A DNA stretch of 64,000 bases from Holacanthus passer (GCA_025331565.1 JAFREQ010000021.1:1302001-1366000); one strand, 5' to 3'; positions 1 through 12,679 are shown, numbered from the stretch's first letter. A program made the numbers and translations. Notes: generated from the letters alone by a model not told the origin.

Positions 1-1926
1 GAGGTGATGGCGGACGTGTGAGTGAGACCAAGAGAGTTAACGACACACAACAAATGAGAGAGTGAAGGAGAGAAAATAAAGCTCGGAGGGAAGAAAGGAG
101 AGAAAGTGAGGGAAAGATGATTCACAGCGACAAACATGAAGGAAAAAGAGATGGATGCTTCCCCTGAAACGATTACATCACCTTCCTCACCCTCCTGTTG
201 CCATGGCTACAGAGTCACATTAGCCTCATCATCCTCGCGTCTGACACCTTCATCCGAGCTCCGTCCGTGAACTCCGGGCTTTGTGCATCTGACTGTGTCA
301 CGCTCCGTCTTCTCTGCCTCTTCCCGTCTTTTTGTTGGAATAAAAGTCTATTTTGTGACTATTTTTTTCACCGAGGCCAGAGAACGACTGCTTCAGAGAA
401 ATGATTTGAATGGAAGATTGAGCTGGTGGCTAATTAGCTCAAGCTTCATTATATGAGCACAGTTTGATAAGAAGCCAACGTGGTAACGCACAGATTGTCC
501 ACGTCCAACATTTTCTGCAAACAGATCTCATATCTGTTTATATCAAATCAGCAGCAAGTGGTTAAAGGACCATTCACCCAAAAATAATAATGTTATGTAC
601 ACACAGAAAGAGAATTGTATTAAATGTTGGTTTGCTTTACTTTCATTCATCAACATTCAACAATGTTATGCTAGAAAATCTCATTTGTGTTGCCTGATCG
701 CGTCACGTAGGAAACTGCTTTGGTCTGTTTTGCTGCCCCCAAGTGGCCAAAAACGGAAAAAAAAAATGAATGAACGCAGCTATAAACAAACCTTAAAAGC
801 CTGCAAACATTTATCTGGTAATACGCATGAAAAGAAGAACATTCAAGCAAAGTTAGAAAATATGAACACGATGTCGTGTTGCAGTAATATTTTTCAGCTG
901 GGGAGAAATGAATTTGGGTGGAGCTCCTGTATTGCTGGTGCAGGTTCTCGACACTGATCTATTGCTGACACCAGGCCAGCGTTTCTGCAAACCGAGGCTC
1001 CTTCTGAGACGACCGCTGCTTAGTCAGTCGCTCCAACATTAAGCTAATTCACCAGCTATACGACGTTTGTGCACATTTTACATTTCACTACAGTCTCTGG
1101 CACAAAGTGGAGCCGGAGGAAGCTTAGTCTCAGCAATATCCCCATTCAGCAACGGGATTTATTACAGTTATAGCGGCTACACACGTCAAGTAAAGATCAA
1201 AATGGAAGCTGCGTGTTTGTTTTTAATATACTGAAGTGAGCCTTGGGAATAAGCTATAAAAATGACGACTAGTTCAATATGTTGAGCAGTGAGCAGAAAC
1301 GTACCCTGACCTTTCCTGACAGAACTCTTAGACCAGACTGAAACCACTGGAACCAAGATTCTCTGATACGCATTCCTCCACAAACACTGCAAAATGAACT
1401 CCGCCTGTTGTTATACGTCGGTTCATAACTAGACAGACAAATATTTGACAATTTATCAGTGGAAGAACTGTCACCTGAATCTGCAGCTTCTTCCAAACCC
1501 TCATCAACATTCTCATTTTTGTTGTCGATATTGATGAGATCTGTTGCTGTTCGACAGTTTGGAGATCAATAAAGCCAAATAATGAAAACAGCCTGTTAAT
1601 TGACCTTACATTTATCCGCAGATGATCCACAGGAATAAATGGACGCCAAAGGATTATAAGAGCTATGTAATTACAAACGGATGTAGTACAGATTCTCTTT
1701 CCTGCTGAGGATCAGGAGTTGATGAAAGCACAGATCTTAGAGGAAAAAGCTCTGCAGTCCTGGGTCCCAGTCAACTGCTGAGCAAGGCAAACACAGCAAT
1801 GTACATTTGGAAGTGAACCATCGAGTCCAGGCCAATAAGTGCGACCATCTCTCTTTGTCTCTCTCTCTTTCAACTATCATCTCCAATGAACTTGTCTCTA
1901 TACGTGTGTGCGTGAGAGATAGAGAC

Positions 1927-1944
1927 GGGGGGGGGGGGGGGGGG
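1927..1944 (+). repeat. Run of 18 guanines
   Basis: An unbroken G18 homopolymer flanked by GAGAC and TAAAG. Such runs can fold as quadruplex DNA and are length-unstable, so the assembled length is uncertain. Confidence 0.95.
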
Positions 1945-3060
1945 TAAAGAAGCGAGACCTGTACGTTGAACAAACCATGCAAACAGAGCAGAGCTTCATC
2001 CTGTTCCCGTGAAGTGAGAAATAGAGCCAAGCGCAGCATTCTGCTCCACGGCTGCCTCAGCAAAAACACAATATGTTGGCTCCAAAGGGCCTCGCTGGCA
2101 GGAACTCTCGCCCCAAAGAATATCATCGGCTTCATTATACTGTGTGCTGCTTATTTGGCTCCAGTATCTGCAGGACAATAAACAGGGGAGGGGGTGAAAA
2201 TCCCTGCATGATGAATGGGAAGACATTGCAGCAGTGTGTTTTAACGCTGAGTCAGCTCCTGCCTTATTGGAGAATTTTCTACATGTGTACTTCAAAATGA
2301 GCTGCACCAAAACAACAAACCGAGACTTTTACATGTTCATACTTTTAGTTTTATTTTTATAATCTCATTTCGTGCTTTTCTTCCAGGATCCAAGGACGCT
2401 CTCTTGACTCAGCAGACTAAACTACAACCACAATGCCGAGCGCTTGAATCGAGCTCTTGACCTTTGATGTGTATTATTCCAGCTCCTGTGACCTTTGCAA
2501 CACAGAAGAGTCCTTCACTATTAGAATAATCTTTTGAAAGCAAACGAAACCTGATATTTAGACTGAATGGCCGTTTTGTTACCATTATTACTAAATCACT
2601 GCTTCTTTTCAGGGACTGAAAGACGCATGCAAGAATCCCTTTAATACACAACCTATTTCTTCTACTACAGTCCTATTCTCAAATATATTCGTGTGTGGTG
2701 TCCAATTTTGTTGAAGCAAAAATGCAACAAACATTTTTGCCTATTATTTTCTGATACACAACCATTTTGACAAACTAAGACAAAGTCAAACGCAAAGCTT
2801 GTGGTGATCTGATGAAACCACAGCCAGAATATAAAAGCTCAGATTGATTTTTATGTAATAAAACATTAACGCTCAGAGACAAACCACAGACAAAGACGCA
2901 CCAAATGCCATATTTTTAAAGAGCGTGACTACGATGGAGAGACAAGATGCATCAAACAAAGTCCAAACCACTCAAAACCTGATAAACACCAACTTCACCA
3001 AAATCCTCGTGTTAAAGTGAAAAATATTAATCATGATGTGTAAACTCTCCTGGTGGCTGC

Positions 3061-3075
3061 AGCGCCCCCTGGTGT
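3061..3075 (-). promoter_or_regulatory. CTCF-like motif (reverse orientation)
   Basis: AGCGCCCCCTGGTGT on the plus strand is one mismatch from the reverse complement of the CTCF core consensus. There is no gene beside it. Orientation is opposite to the motif at 24583. Confidence 0.45.
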
Positions 3076-3838
3076 TGCTAAACAGTCACCCTGTTTTCTC
3101 TCCGGCGGCAGCCACATCGTGCTGGTTGTGTTACTTGAGGACAACATTTTCAAGTTTCTGATCGAGCCAGCAGAATTTCAGAACGAGCATCTCGTCGGTT
3201 AACGTTACAGCCAACACTTCCTGCTTTCAGAGAGGAGCCTGCTCATAGTACAACCTGGCCGAACTCCGTCAATGGCTCGTAACAGTGCCGCCGGCGCTTA
3301 TCGTGTTTCTCTGGCAGCGTCTGTCAGGAGTGATGAACCGTGCAGGAGGGCAGCCAGCTCCGTGCTCGACCAAATGTCGTGCACCGGGCATTCCAACTGG
3401 GATTACACCCCGGTGTAGAGTAACCTGTCTGACTCCACCCAGCACCACCCTGATGAAGCACAGGAAACTCAGTCCAAAGTGGAAATACCCTCACGCAGCC
3501 TGGATCCATCACAGTCTACGAGCAAACATATAGTTCAACTGAAGGACGATCCCACCTGTTCTCATGTCCAAAGAGCGAAGCAACGAGGAGGTTTGACATG
3601 AGCTCATCAAACTCCGTTCACTCCTGCATATTATAGAAAAGAAGTCCAGACAAGGCTGCATGAAGCTTGAGGAACTGCCTCAACTGATGTCATTTGAGTC
3701 AACGTTTGCTGAGTCTAGAAGTTTGAAAATGAAAAACGAACAGAAGCGAGGCTGCTCCTCATCTCTGCTTGAGGCCAGTGGTGTTAGGCTACATAAAAGC
3801 TGAACGCCCCCAAATATCAGCCTGCCTGTCAGCGGCCG

Positions 3839-3921
3839 TGTTGCATTATGGGTAATGCAGGCGCCAGGTCGGTGTCTCTGGTTCTGCTTCATCAACTTTG
3901 ATCTTTTCTTTTTAACTGTCC
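3839..3921 (+). repeat. Dispersed repeat, copy A (contains GCATTATGGGTAATGCAGG)
   Basis: Shares GCATT(A/G)TGGGTAATG(C/T)AGGCG(C/T)CAGGT and a later TTCTGC...CATCAACTTT(G/A)ATC...TTTCTTT...AACTGTCC with the reverse complement of 11974-12090, with about 30 bp missing between the two blocks. This is an ancient interspersed family; no name is claimed. Confidence 0.7.
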
Positions 3922-4916
3922 ATCATGAGTCCAGCAACATTATATAACATTAAATCAATGTAAAAAACAAACAAACAAGTTAACTGATATTTTATCTGCT
4001 TTAAGTCTCTTGTTTTTGTACATAGACAAAGTCACAACATGCACAAGAGCCAGTACTTTAGGTCTGAATCCAGTGTGTTTGGAAAATACTGAACATACAA
4101 ACTTTGTCTCACACAAGAAAGTTTCATACTCCAAAACTAGATTTTGGGTCGAAGCATCACTTTAAAACTGAGCACAGTTCTTCTCAATAGCACAAAGCTG
4201 CAGACAGTAAACTGAATGACAGGCACATTGGTCAATTAGATATAAAGAGCAAGTGATAAAGATTTTTTTTTTTAAAGACATCTGCATCGATCTGAAATGA
4301 CCAAACACAATTTCACCTAACAAATCTATTTTCTTACTCTGCACTTTGGATAAATCAGATTGCCAGTGTGCTGAAGCTACCACTTCATGCCTATTGAAAG
4401 CATTGACAGTATTGACATCGGAGAGGGTGTGGGTTGAAAATGACTGAACGTGGGCAGCCATGTTACATAAGCAACGGTCCACTTCTCTCACTAAAACGGC
4501 ACAAAAACACTGATACATCATGCATATATGTGCTCACCTCCCTCTGACAGATGGGATGTTGTGTTTGAGTGGTGTCATTATTCGAGGCCGGAGAGCCGCT
4601 TCTGTCGGCTGCAGTCGAAACGGTTCATACTTCAGAAATAATCACACATTATGATTCACTTTAATGCATTATATTCAGTTTAATTATGAGCACACACGGA
4701 GACTCTACAGCTGTTAGAATAAAGTTTTCATCCATCAGGGTATTTGGCATTTGGGCGGCTCCACACGCTCGAGGTATTTCTCAGTACATGTGCCTGAAAG
4801 GATCCTCTGTCGCCGTCTTCCTGTTTCCCTCCTCAGTTTCAAGACTCAACCAGACGAGCTTTGAGTTACATAGTAAAAATGTAAAAGGCATACCAAGCCT
4901 GTGCACATGTGTATGG

Positions 4917-4942
4917 ACACACACACACACACACACACACAC
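4917..4942 (+). repeat. (AC)13 microsatellite
   Basis: Perfect dinucleotide array. Confidence 0.98.
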
Positions 4943-5406
4943 TGTGCAGGGCGTGACAGCCCATATCAATTTGTTTTCCTCCTCCTGGACTCCAGTTCAT
5001 CCAGTTCAAATCTCACACACTCCGGTCGTGTTTACGCGAAGTTCCCCGGCTCTGAACCGGCTTCACGTTTTAATGTCGAGCTCTGCGCTGCTTCTCTACC
5101 TGATGACTAACGTCCACAGCTCCCAACTGGTTCTCTCACTTCCTCCCTCTCCCAGCGGGTCTTCAGTTGTCATAGCTACATCCATTAACACACCTGCTCG
5201 AAGGTCCCTCGTGCCTCCCTCCCGTTTCTGTCGTAGTCACAAAAGACCGGTGGCATGTAATTACAGCGAGAGCAGACAGAGGAGGAAAGGTAAACAGTGC
5301 GTCACATTTTGTTGGCCACTCTCCGAAACATTTTTATTATATCAGATTAGATGAGCCTCTTTGTCTTTGGCGTCAGGAGAACACAGTCGACGACGATGTA
5401 AATGAC

Positions 5407-5426
5407 CACACACACACACACACACA
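5407..5426 (+). repeat. (CA)10 microsatellite
   Basis: Perfect dinucleotide array. Confidence 0.98.
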
Positions 5427-6519
5427 GACATTGTTCATGAATGTTTACATGAATAAAGCTGATGATAATATCAAACTTGTTAGTTTGATAAATAAGTGAA
5501 GAATAATTTCATTTAAGATTCACATTTTGAGAACAGCTGTTATCTTGTGGCCCCAAGAGCTCGACACATGCAAATAGAGCAGCAGTTTTCAAAATGACTG
5601 ACTTCCGAAAAGCACATTTGATCAGGATTATGTTATTTGATCCCATTGAACTATTGAGCCAAGATCATCTCATACTGCTGTTTGACGACACCACATGCAT
5701 TAAAAAGGTCTGTCCTAAGGCATCTATTAGTTTCTGACTCTGGTAAAATCTTCTATGTGATCTCCTTTTGATAAGCAATGCAATAACTAATGTCATATTT
5801 CTTCACTTCCATTCGCTGAACCTCCTCTGAAACCATTTGGACACGACCAAATAGAGAAAGGCTGAAAAGAAAAACCGGTAAAAAGTGACGAACACGTCTG
5901 GGACACGAATGTTGCTGTCGTGGTTTGTGACTCATGAATCTGCAGATGGTGTTGGAAAAACAGCTAAACTGTAAAGACCAGATTACGAGATGGGGCAAAG
6001 ATCATTATATTTTTGAGCTGCATGATGGGAAATGGAGGATCCAGCATTTTTAGAGCGTTTCCAGAAAAATAACGCAACAGTAAATTGTTAGAAAACACTC
6101 AAAATTAACGACCAAACTTTCCACCAAATTTCATTTAAAACTTTTAATGAGTTTTGGAATTGGACCAAACAAATAATGTCAGTGGGAGTTAATGAAAGAC
6201 AGAGCGACAAGATTATTTCATTGTATTATCACAATGTTATAAAATAGTTTCTCGGTTAAAAAGGTGGAGAAATATTAATGGTAGAGATTGAACTGATTTG
6301 CTCAAAAACCACTCAGCTGAGACAAATGTGAGCTCCTCCAACTAAAGCATGACAACATCTCTCTCACTAAACATCTTCACTACTCACACAATTCTCACCA
6401 TAAACACGCCCACATCCAAACATTCATTTACTTCTGTAACATGTGACGTTACTCATCCACATCAGTGTTTATGCTGTGGTTTACATCCCGAGCAGCAGGT
6501 GAACACTTTTCTCATCAAA

Positions 6520-7030
6520 TCGAAAACATGTTCCTCTGCTTCTCTTCTCTTCATCTCTACTTATCTTGTCTCCTCACTCCTTTAATAGCCTTCTTCTCTT
6601 TCTCCTCCTCTTCACTCTCTGCCTACCCTTCCCTTCATCCTTCAGCCTCCCTAAAATAGAGCCATCAAGCTCCTTTTCCTCTCCTCTACACTCCTCTTTA
6701 TCATCTGCTTTTGCTGTCCTCTCTCCTCTTTCCCTCCCATCACTCCCCGACTGTCTCTCCTCCGCAGGAGGATCAGCGACACAACAGTCATCTCTCATCA
6801 GTCGAGACGCCGGCTCGCAACACGATGGCGAGGTTCCAGCTCTCCCTCTCTCTCCTCCCTCCTCACCTCCCGTCTTCATTCATCCTGACCCTCCACACTT
6901 TGACATTTCCTACTCCTCCTTCCTTTCGCTGAACATCGCTTCTCCATCTCTCCCTCTCCGCCCTCTTTGACTCCTCCTCTACTTTTTTCTGGCCCTTTCT
7001 CTCCACCTCCCTTTCCCCTCTTTCCTCTCT
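6520..7030 (+). repeat. Polypyrimidine-rich tract
   Basis: About 500 bp in which the plus strand is heavily C/T biased, dominated by TCCTC, TCTCC and CTTCC units with short interruptions. It is not a clean tandem repeat. The long frames across it are composition artefacts. Confidence 0.7.
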
Positions 7031-7193
7031 GTAGCATCCTTCAAATACAAAAAGAACAATTCATCTCAGCACTGATATGATATTCAAAAAGCCCTGCAGA
7101 GGACGTAGCATCATTATTAAAAGACGTACTAAATCATGTACGCTGTATGTCGTCTTCTCTGTAGAGACAAAAACACCTGTTACACACAACAAA

Positions 7194-7196
<3 letters not shown>

Positions 7197-7224
<28 letters not shown>
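7197..7224 (+). repeat. (TG)14 microsatellite
   Basis: Perfect dinucleotide array. Confidence 0.98.
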
Positions 7225-7227
<3 letters not shown>

Positions 7228-7860
7228 GGAGACAATTAAGAACAGCTGACTAAACATAAGGCTGAATCTTAGAGCATAAAGATGCTTAACCAGCAGCCTC
7301 AGTAAAGAAACACACACACGCTGCAAACACAGAAACACACACCCACAGACCTAAGAACACACTTTTTTTTTGGTTTTGACTGACATGTATCCAAAAACTG
7401 ACCTGAAACCTGAACTCAAGCACTGATTGTTGTCTGGACCTTGTTTGTCTTTTGTTAAAATAGTTCTGAGTTTAAATCAGTGTTGACAGAGTGTTTGAGG
7501 TCCGGGGACACCAGCAATTAAAACGTAATGTAAGCTGCGAGATTAATTCATTAGTTAATGGAATCGCCAAAGTAAATCTGCGTTAATTATTTCAGTTCAA
7601 CTTTAGTTAACTTTGACAAGCGTTTGCTCTCTTGACCAATAACCATTTTGACAAGGGAACAGAGCTGCACTAACAACTTTCATTTAACCTCTGTTTCCCA
7701 ATAGAGACGTGGCTTGAAGACAGGACTCTTTATGCATCACATAAAATATTTGCCATTTAAATGTCTGTTCACTGATTAATCGACTGATGGTTTCGCCTCT
7801 ACTTGTGTAAACAGTTGTTCAATTTATAACAAAACATCATGTAAGTTCTTTAAAAATCTT

Positions 7861-7990
7861 AATTTGTAAAGTAACTAAAGCTGCAGGTAAATGTAGTGAA
7901 AAGTACAATATTTCCCTCTGAGACATGTTAGAGTCGAAGTACCTCATATTTCAGTACAGTACTCGAGTACATGTACTGTGAGTTACTACA
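7861..7990 (+). repeat. TACT-rich teleost repeat, copy 1
   Basis: TTGTAAAGTAAC, TGTAGT(G)AAAAGTACAATA, TTTCCCTCTGA and the AGTACxxGAGTA motifs recur in the same order at 28979-29144. Confidence 0.6.
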
Positions 7991-8265
7991 GGATATATAA
8001 TATAAATGTATAGATGGAATCATGCATGTTCCCACCATGCTTTATATTTCTTAAAGTAAGGTATCAGAGTATTGTTTTGGTTTGAGGACAAATACTCGAG
8101 TATTTTATCGGCACCAGTGTCAAACAATATCCAGCTCTTAACCCAAACACCAATCTCAATCTCAGGTAAACTCAAACATCTGAAACAGGAAGCTCATGTC
8201 TCATTCCTCCACAGTCACTTTATCAGATTCTCTTTCTTCATGTGTTTTTGTGGCATAAACAAAGG

Positions 8266-8266
<1 letters not shown>

Positions 8267-8307
<41 letters not shown>
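8267..8307 (+). repeat. (CA)20 microsatellite
   Basis: Perfect 41-bp dinucleotide array. Confidence 0.98.
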
Positions 8308-8309
<2 letters not shown>

Positions 8310-8619
8310 CACTCCACCCACTCATCCAGACAGCCAGCTAATGTAGAGCCATAAATCCTAATGTCTTTGTTCAGCACAAGAAAAACCCATTTTAATCACC
8401 GATCTGGAGCTGAGGAGGATTTTTTTGTGCATCATCATCACCATCAGCTCGTTGCCATGTTGGCTCATTCATGTTCTAACGCCGCACGATTCATCGCAGC
8501 TGTTACTCAAAGGAACATTTTCCATTTTGCTGGTAGCATGAATTTAAAGTATCTGAATATCTGGAGGACGATTCTTTGTTGCCGTGTTGATTCATACACA
8601 GACACATTGTTTCGAGTGT

Positions 8620-8840
8620 CTCTCTCTGATCGTGACCTCCCCTCTTTCCTCCCACTTTCACTTTCACCTCCTGTCCTCCTTCACCTCTCTATCCATTCTT
8701 CCCTTTTCTCCCTCTCCATCCTCCTCACACCCTTTTTTTCCCCACTCTCTCATCTTTTACCTTTTCATCTCATCATTTACATCATCTTGTCCTTTTATTT
8801 TCCGTTTGGACCTGATCTCTCTCTCATCTCTCATCCTCGG
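8620..8840 (+). repeat. Second polypyrimidine-rich tract
   Basis: Plus strand again strongly C/T biased (TCTCTCTC, CCTCC, TTTCCC units), similar in character to the tract at 6520-7030. No coding support. Confidence 0.6.
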
Positions 8841-9454
8841 CTCTGAGCACATTCGCAGGTTAACAGGTGCTCGATGCCTTCAGTCGCACTTGGAGGTGCA
8901 AAAACATCCAACTCCATAGAAGAAGAAAGGAAATATTTGGAAATAAGAGACAGGAATGAATTTGCTGGCTGTAAACTTAAAGCTCATGACACTAAACAAA
9001 CAAATCAAATACATGGAAGCGTCACAGCAACATCACAAATGTTTGCACCTGTATTTTAATAAAAAGTATTATATTTACATAAAGTGTCATTTTATTATTG
9101 AACTCAAGCTTCAATAACCATCAGAGTCCCTGCTCTGCCATCAAACAGCTCTGTCATCAAACAGCCAGTTCACAAAGGCTGACGCCGACCACAACAGGAG
9201 CTCTCCATCAACACAATCCACAACTTCCAAAAGCTACGTCTGAAATCAACATGTCAAAGAGGCAAATAATCCTCCTCTAATATCAAATCAGACATACGTT
9301 TTGAAAATAGTCAACAACTTTGGTGCGATAAATAAATAAAGCAAGTGAAGCCACATCCTTCGTTTCCTGTCTCAACCTGAAGAATGTCTTTTTGTTGGAG
9401 CTGAAGAAGCCACACCATGTTGTTTACAAAGCACAGCCAGGCTTTTTTTTTTAC

Positions 9455-9520
9455 CTTCTTTCCTTTCTTCTTGCGATGAGCTGACTTCCCCGTAGCCTTC
9501 TCTTTAGCCTCCTCGCTCAT
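9455..9520 (-). CDS. First coding exon, lysine-rich N-terminus (22 aa), unidentified gene
   Basis: The minus strand encodes MSEEAKEKATGKSAHRKKKG followed by KK, and ends in phase 0 at AAG|GTAAAA, an acceptable donor. The very basic, soluble N-terminus is reminiscent of cytosolic heads in front of a membrane anchor or Ig domain, such as junctin/ASPH or type I neuregulins, but nothing proves either. Upstream on the minus strand lie four dinucleotide tracts (9682-10036). No downstream exon was found toward the left edge. A chance frame cannot be excluded. Confidence 0.4.
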
Positions 9521-9677
9521 TTCAGCAGCTGGGAGAGTGTGTGTGTCCCAAACAGCTGTTTGTACCAGTCCAACAAAAAAAGGGGGGTTTTAATCCAGCA
9601 TGGATGAGCGGAGAAGAGTGGAGTGGCGGCCACTCTCAACGTGCACAGCGACCAACTCGCTCAGTAGCTCACACCCA

Positions 9678-9681
<4 letters not shown>

Positions 9682-9716
<35 letters not shown>

Positions 9717-9841
9717 AGACACACACACACACTCAGCGAGGAGAGGAGCCAACAAGGCTGCCCGGCTGGATGGAGAGACACACATTCTCGTTCTTTCTTT
9801 CTGTCTTTGTGTGTTTCTAGCTTTTTCTTTCTCCTTCTCTT

Positions 9842-9889
<48 letters not shown>

Positions 9890-9999
9890 CTACCTGTCCA
9901 TGGCTGTGGTTTCCTCCCACACGCTGTACAAGTGAGATCAGAGCAGCAACAAGCTACGGGGGCTTGAGTATTAATAGCAATCAATATCAGCTCATCGGC

Positions 10000-10036
<37 letters not shown>
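9682..10036 (+). repeat. Cluster of four dinucleotide arrays
   Basis: (CA)n at 9682-9714, 9720-9732 and 9851-9887, then (TG)n at 10004-10036. The last two are complementary and about 115 bp apart, so they could pair as a hairpin. The cluster lies just 5' of the minus-strand exon at 9520. Confidence 0.95.
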
Positions 10037-10040
<4 letters not shown>

Positions 10041-10324
10041 GTGTAGAGAGAGAGAGGATGGTGTGTTTCTTCAACAGGTTATATCAGGCAGAAAATGCAG
10101 TTGCCTATATCAAAGAACCAGATTTGGACTCAGACACAGACGGAGAAATTGTTGTTTTCACAAGTTAATCTTGCGTTTATGTTTGAAAATGTGCAGTTGT
10201 TATTATTTTGGACATTTTACAAACTAAACTACTGTTTTGAATTGAAATCGCTCAATATACAAATCTACAATAAAAATAATCTCGGGCTGAACGAGTAATC
10301 AGTTCCATATCAAAATCACTGATG

Positions 10325-10470
10325 AATCTTCAGATCCTTTATTTAAGTAAAACTGTAGAAATACAACATGTAAAAATCCTGCATTGAAACTTGAGTAGAA
10401 GTATGTGAGTATCAGGAAAATGTACCTAAAGTATTAAAAGTACTCCATGCAGAAAAATGTCCCCCATGAC
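10325..10470 (+). repeat. TACT-rich teleost repeat, copy 2
   Basis: CAGATCCTTTATTTAAGTAA followed by AATACAACATGTAAAAATCC, CCTGCATTGAAACTTGAGTA, and AAAGTACTCCATGCAGAAAA is a pattern seen very widely in fish genomes. It shares its start with 28751-28810. Confidence 0.6.
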
Positions 10471-11201
10471 TGTTATACTATTATTTATTCCATCATTAGA
10501 TTATTATCGCTCGTGCTTTCTCCAGTGATGACACCAGTATATCAACTGGTCAATTTATCAGTTGAGATGAAACCAACATTTCCAGATGTTGTTTTACCAG
10601 CGGTTTGTCTTTCTTACCACAGCTGGACAACCAGCTGTTAAATATAACTTTCAGTATGTTAATGTCAGGTTTACCACTAACATATCTTAATAAATATGGG
10701 CTGGTCATTTTATCTATTAACTTTTCTGTGACAGAACAAAAAGTAAAAGCATCATTTTACCCGATTCTATAGAATACTATGAATCGATATATAAATCGCA
10801 ATTGCAATGTTGGTTGGAAAAACAAATCACAATCAGATATTTTTATCAAATCGATCGTCCATGAATTATTGATTTGGCCTCTGATCTCGTCACAGAGGGA
10901 CTTTCAGGGGGGACACAGAGCAGATGAGTCGACTCCAACGCTCCGGATGAATCACTGGATTTCCCCTCAGTCAGTGTGAAGAAAGCTGATTGATGTCAAG
11001 CCGTCTCTTCTTTGAGTGCTGTCAGTCACACAGAGGACGGAGAGACACGTCTGTTTATTATAAGAGTAACATGAGAGGACGAGACAGTGATGGACTCCTG
11101 TTGACCGACCAGCCCCCCGTCACACCTCCCTCTGCCTCTCCCTCATCAATAATGAACAAAGAGAGGAAAACCCCTGGTGGCAGATCAACGTGGATCATTG
11201 C

Positions 11202-11207
<6 letters not shown>

Positions 11208-11243
<36 letters not shown>
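11208..11243 (+). repeat. (TG)18 microsatellite
   Basis: Perfect dinucleotide array, followed 155 bp later by a (CA)n array of opposite phase. Confidence 0.98.
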
Positions 11244-11244
<1 letters not shown>

Positions 11245-11396
11245 ATTATACCACTGTGAGCCAGTTTACCCAGTACAATTATAACTGTATCATCCATTGA
11301 GAAGCAAAGGGACTCACTGATTGTGTTGAAGGCTTTTCATTACTGTTGCTCTCTATGGAGAAGGACACACACTCTCACTACAAAGCCATGCACATG

Positions 11397-11421
11397 CACA
11401 CACACACACACACACACACAC
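11397..11421 (+). repeat. (CA)12 microsatellite
   Basis: Perfect dinucleotide array ending in CTGTCTGTCTG. Confidence 0.98.
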
Positions 11422-11973
11422 TGTCTGTCTGTCGCTGTTGCACACACCAAGTCAAACTAAGTTGTCCTATGAGGTGTGTGCGCAAAGATATCAAAGTAAA
11501 CAAGATACAGGATCACGTGCCATCTTCCACCTGGGCGTCCGAGAGTCCATGTTAATCATTGCTTCATGTCACTGTCGGTGACCGGAGACAAGTTCGACAA
11601 CACGTCCTGTTTGAATTGAAGAATCTAGTCTGACACCTGGCGGCCATGGTCTGCAATGACAACAACCATCCATGAAAACCTAGAAAGGCACAATGAAATG
11701 GATGTTCTGACCAGACTCCATTCTAGATATTAATTGTAGTCAGTATGTGTTTTATACTAATCGTCATAGTACAATGTTTTTGCAGTACACATACAATAAA
11801 TGCATGTACAAAAATGGAAAGGACTGACACTGCTAATAAAATTTGAGAAAGTGTGTTTCCAAAGATTTAATGCTTTATACTAGTGGAGCTGTCTTATCAC
11901 ATCGGCTTTATTTTCTTTGCTTGAACTCCACCAGGTTATTACTGCACTTCTGGAGCACAGTCAGACTCGCAAA

Positions 11974-12090
11974 GGACAGTTTAAAGAAAATGATTAAAGT
12001 TGATGCGGCAGAAGCAGAGGTCATCTTTTTTATCCCACGCATTCTTGTTCCTTGTCAAAAACCTGACGCCTACATTACCCACAATGCACG
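11974..12090 (-). repeat. Dispersed repeat, copy B (inverted relative to copy A)
   Basis: The reverse complement begins near GTGCATTGTGGGTAATGTAG and ends near AAACTGTCC, matching copy A in order. The TGCATTGTGGG core resembles the ZNF143-type promoter motif, but there is no promoter here. Confidence 0.7.
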
Positions 12091-12679
12091 TCAACCACTG
12101 TCAGTTTGTTTGGAGATTCAGGTGCTTGTAGAACACACAGCGGAGCCTGATGACTGAAGTGTGGCCCAGCTGGACGCCGTGAACTCCTAAAACGTTTCTG
12201 GAAATGAATCTTGAACGGTGACCTCATCCTGCACTGGTCGGTGTGTGAGCATGAAATCAAACCAGTAAAGCATCACATATTTTTAAGTCATCCTGCCCTT
12301 CTGCCTCCTCCCATTAAATCACACAGCCTCTCTTTGGTTTCCACATCAGTGCATTATGGTTCTCTCTTAAATCCTGCTTTAACAGGAGTTACATCATATT
12401 AAAGAGGCAAAGAGGTCATTTCATGCTAAAGTGCATGATTTATAATAACCTTCCAAGGAAACAGCAGATTTTACACATTATGCAAACGACATAAAAGAAG
12501 AAAACAAAAGCTTAAAATTCTCCATGTTCAAAGAATATCATGTGGTTTAATATCTTTTTCCAATGTGCTCAACAGTGCACAGTCTTCTGCTTCCGTCCTC
12601 CCTCCTTCCTCTTTTCCCTTTCTAGCCTCTCCGATGCGTCTCCTCATCTTACAGCCTGAATTCGATACGACGGCCCCAA

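Larger units (their letters stand above)
1..9454. other. Non-coding left flank
   Basis: No supported exon. Contents are a run of 18 G at 1927-1944, a CTCF-like site at 3061, one dispersed-repeat copy at 3839, microsatellites at 4917, 5407, 7197 and 8267, polypyrimidine tracts at 6520-7030 and 8620-8840, and a TACT-type repeat at 7861-7990. If the two minus-strand first exons are real, part of this is likely intron. Open frames here are short or built on simple repeats. Confidence 0.5.

Noticed and set aside
4686..5354. 222-aa open frame
   Set aside because: It runs through an (AC)13 array, giving poly Thr-His. It has no recognisable domain, no splice context and ordinary non-coding composition elsewhere.
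6566..6970. 134-aa Ser/Pro/Leu-rich open frame
   Set aside because: Falls inside the polypyrimidine tract, where stop codons are rare by composition.
9541..10227. 228-aa open frame
   Set aside because: Built on four dinucleotide arrays that encode Thr-His, Cys-Val and Ser-Leu runs. Low complexity explains its length.
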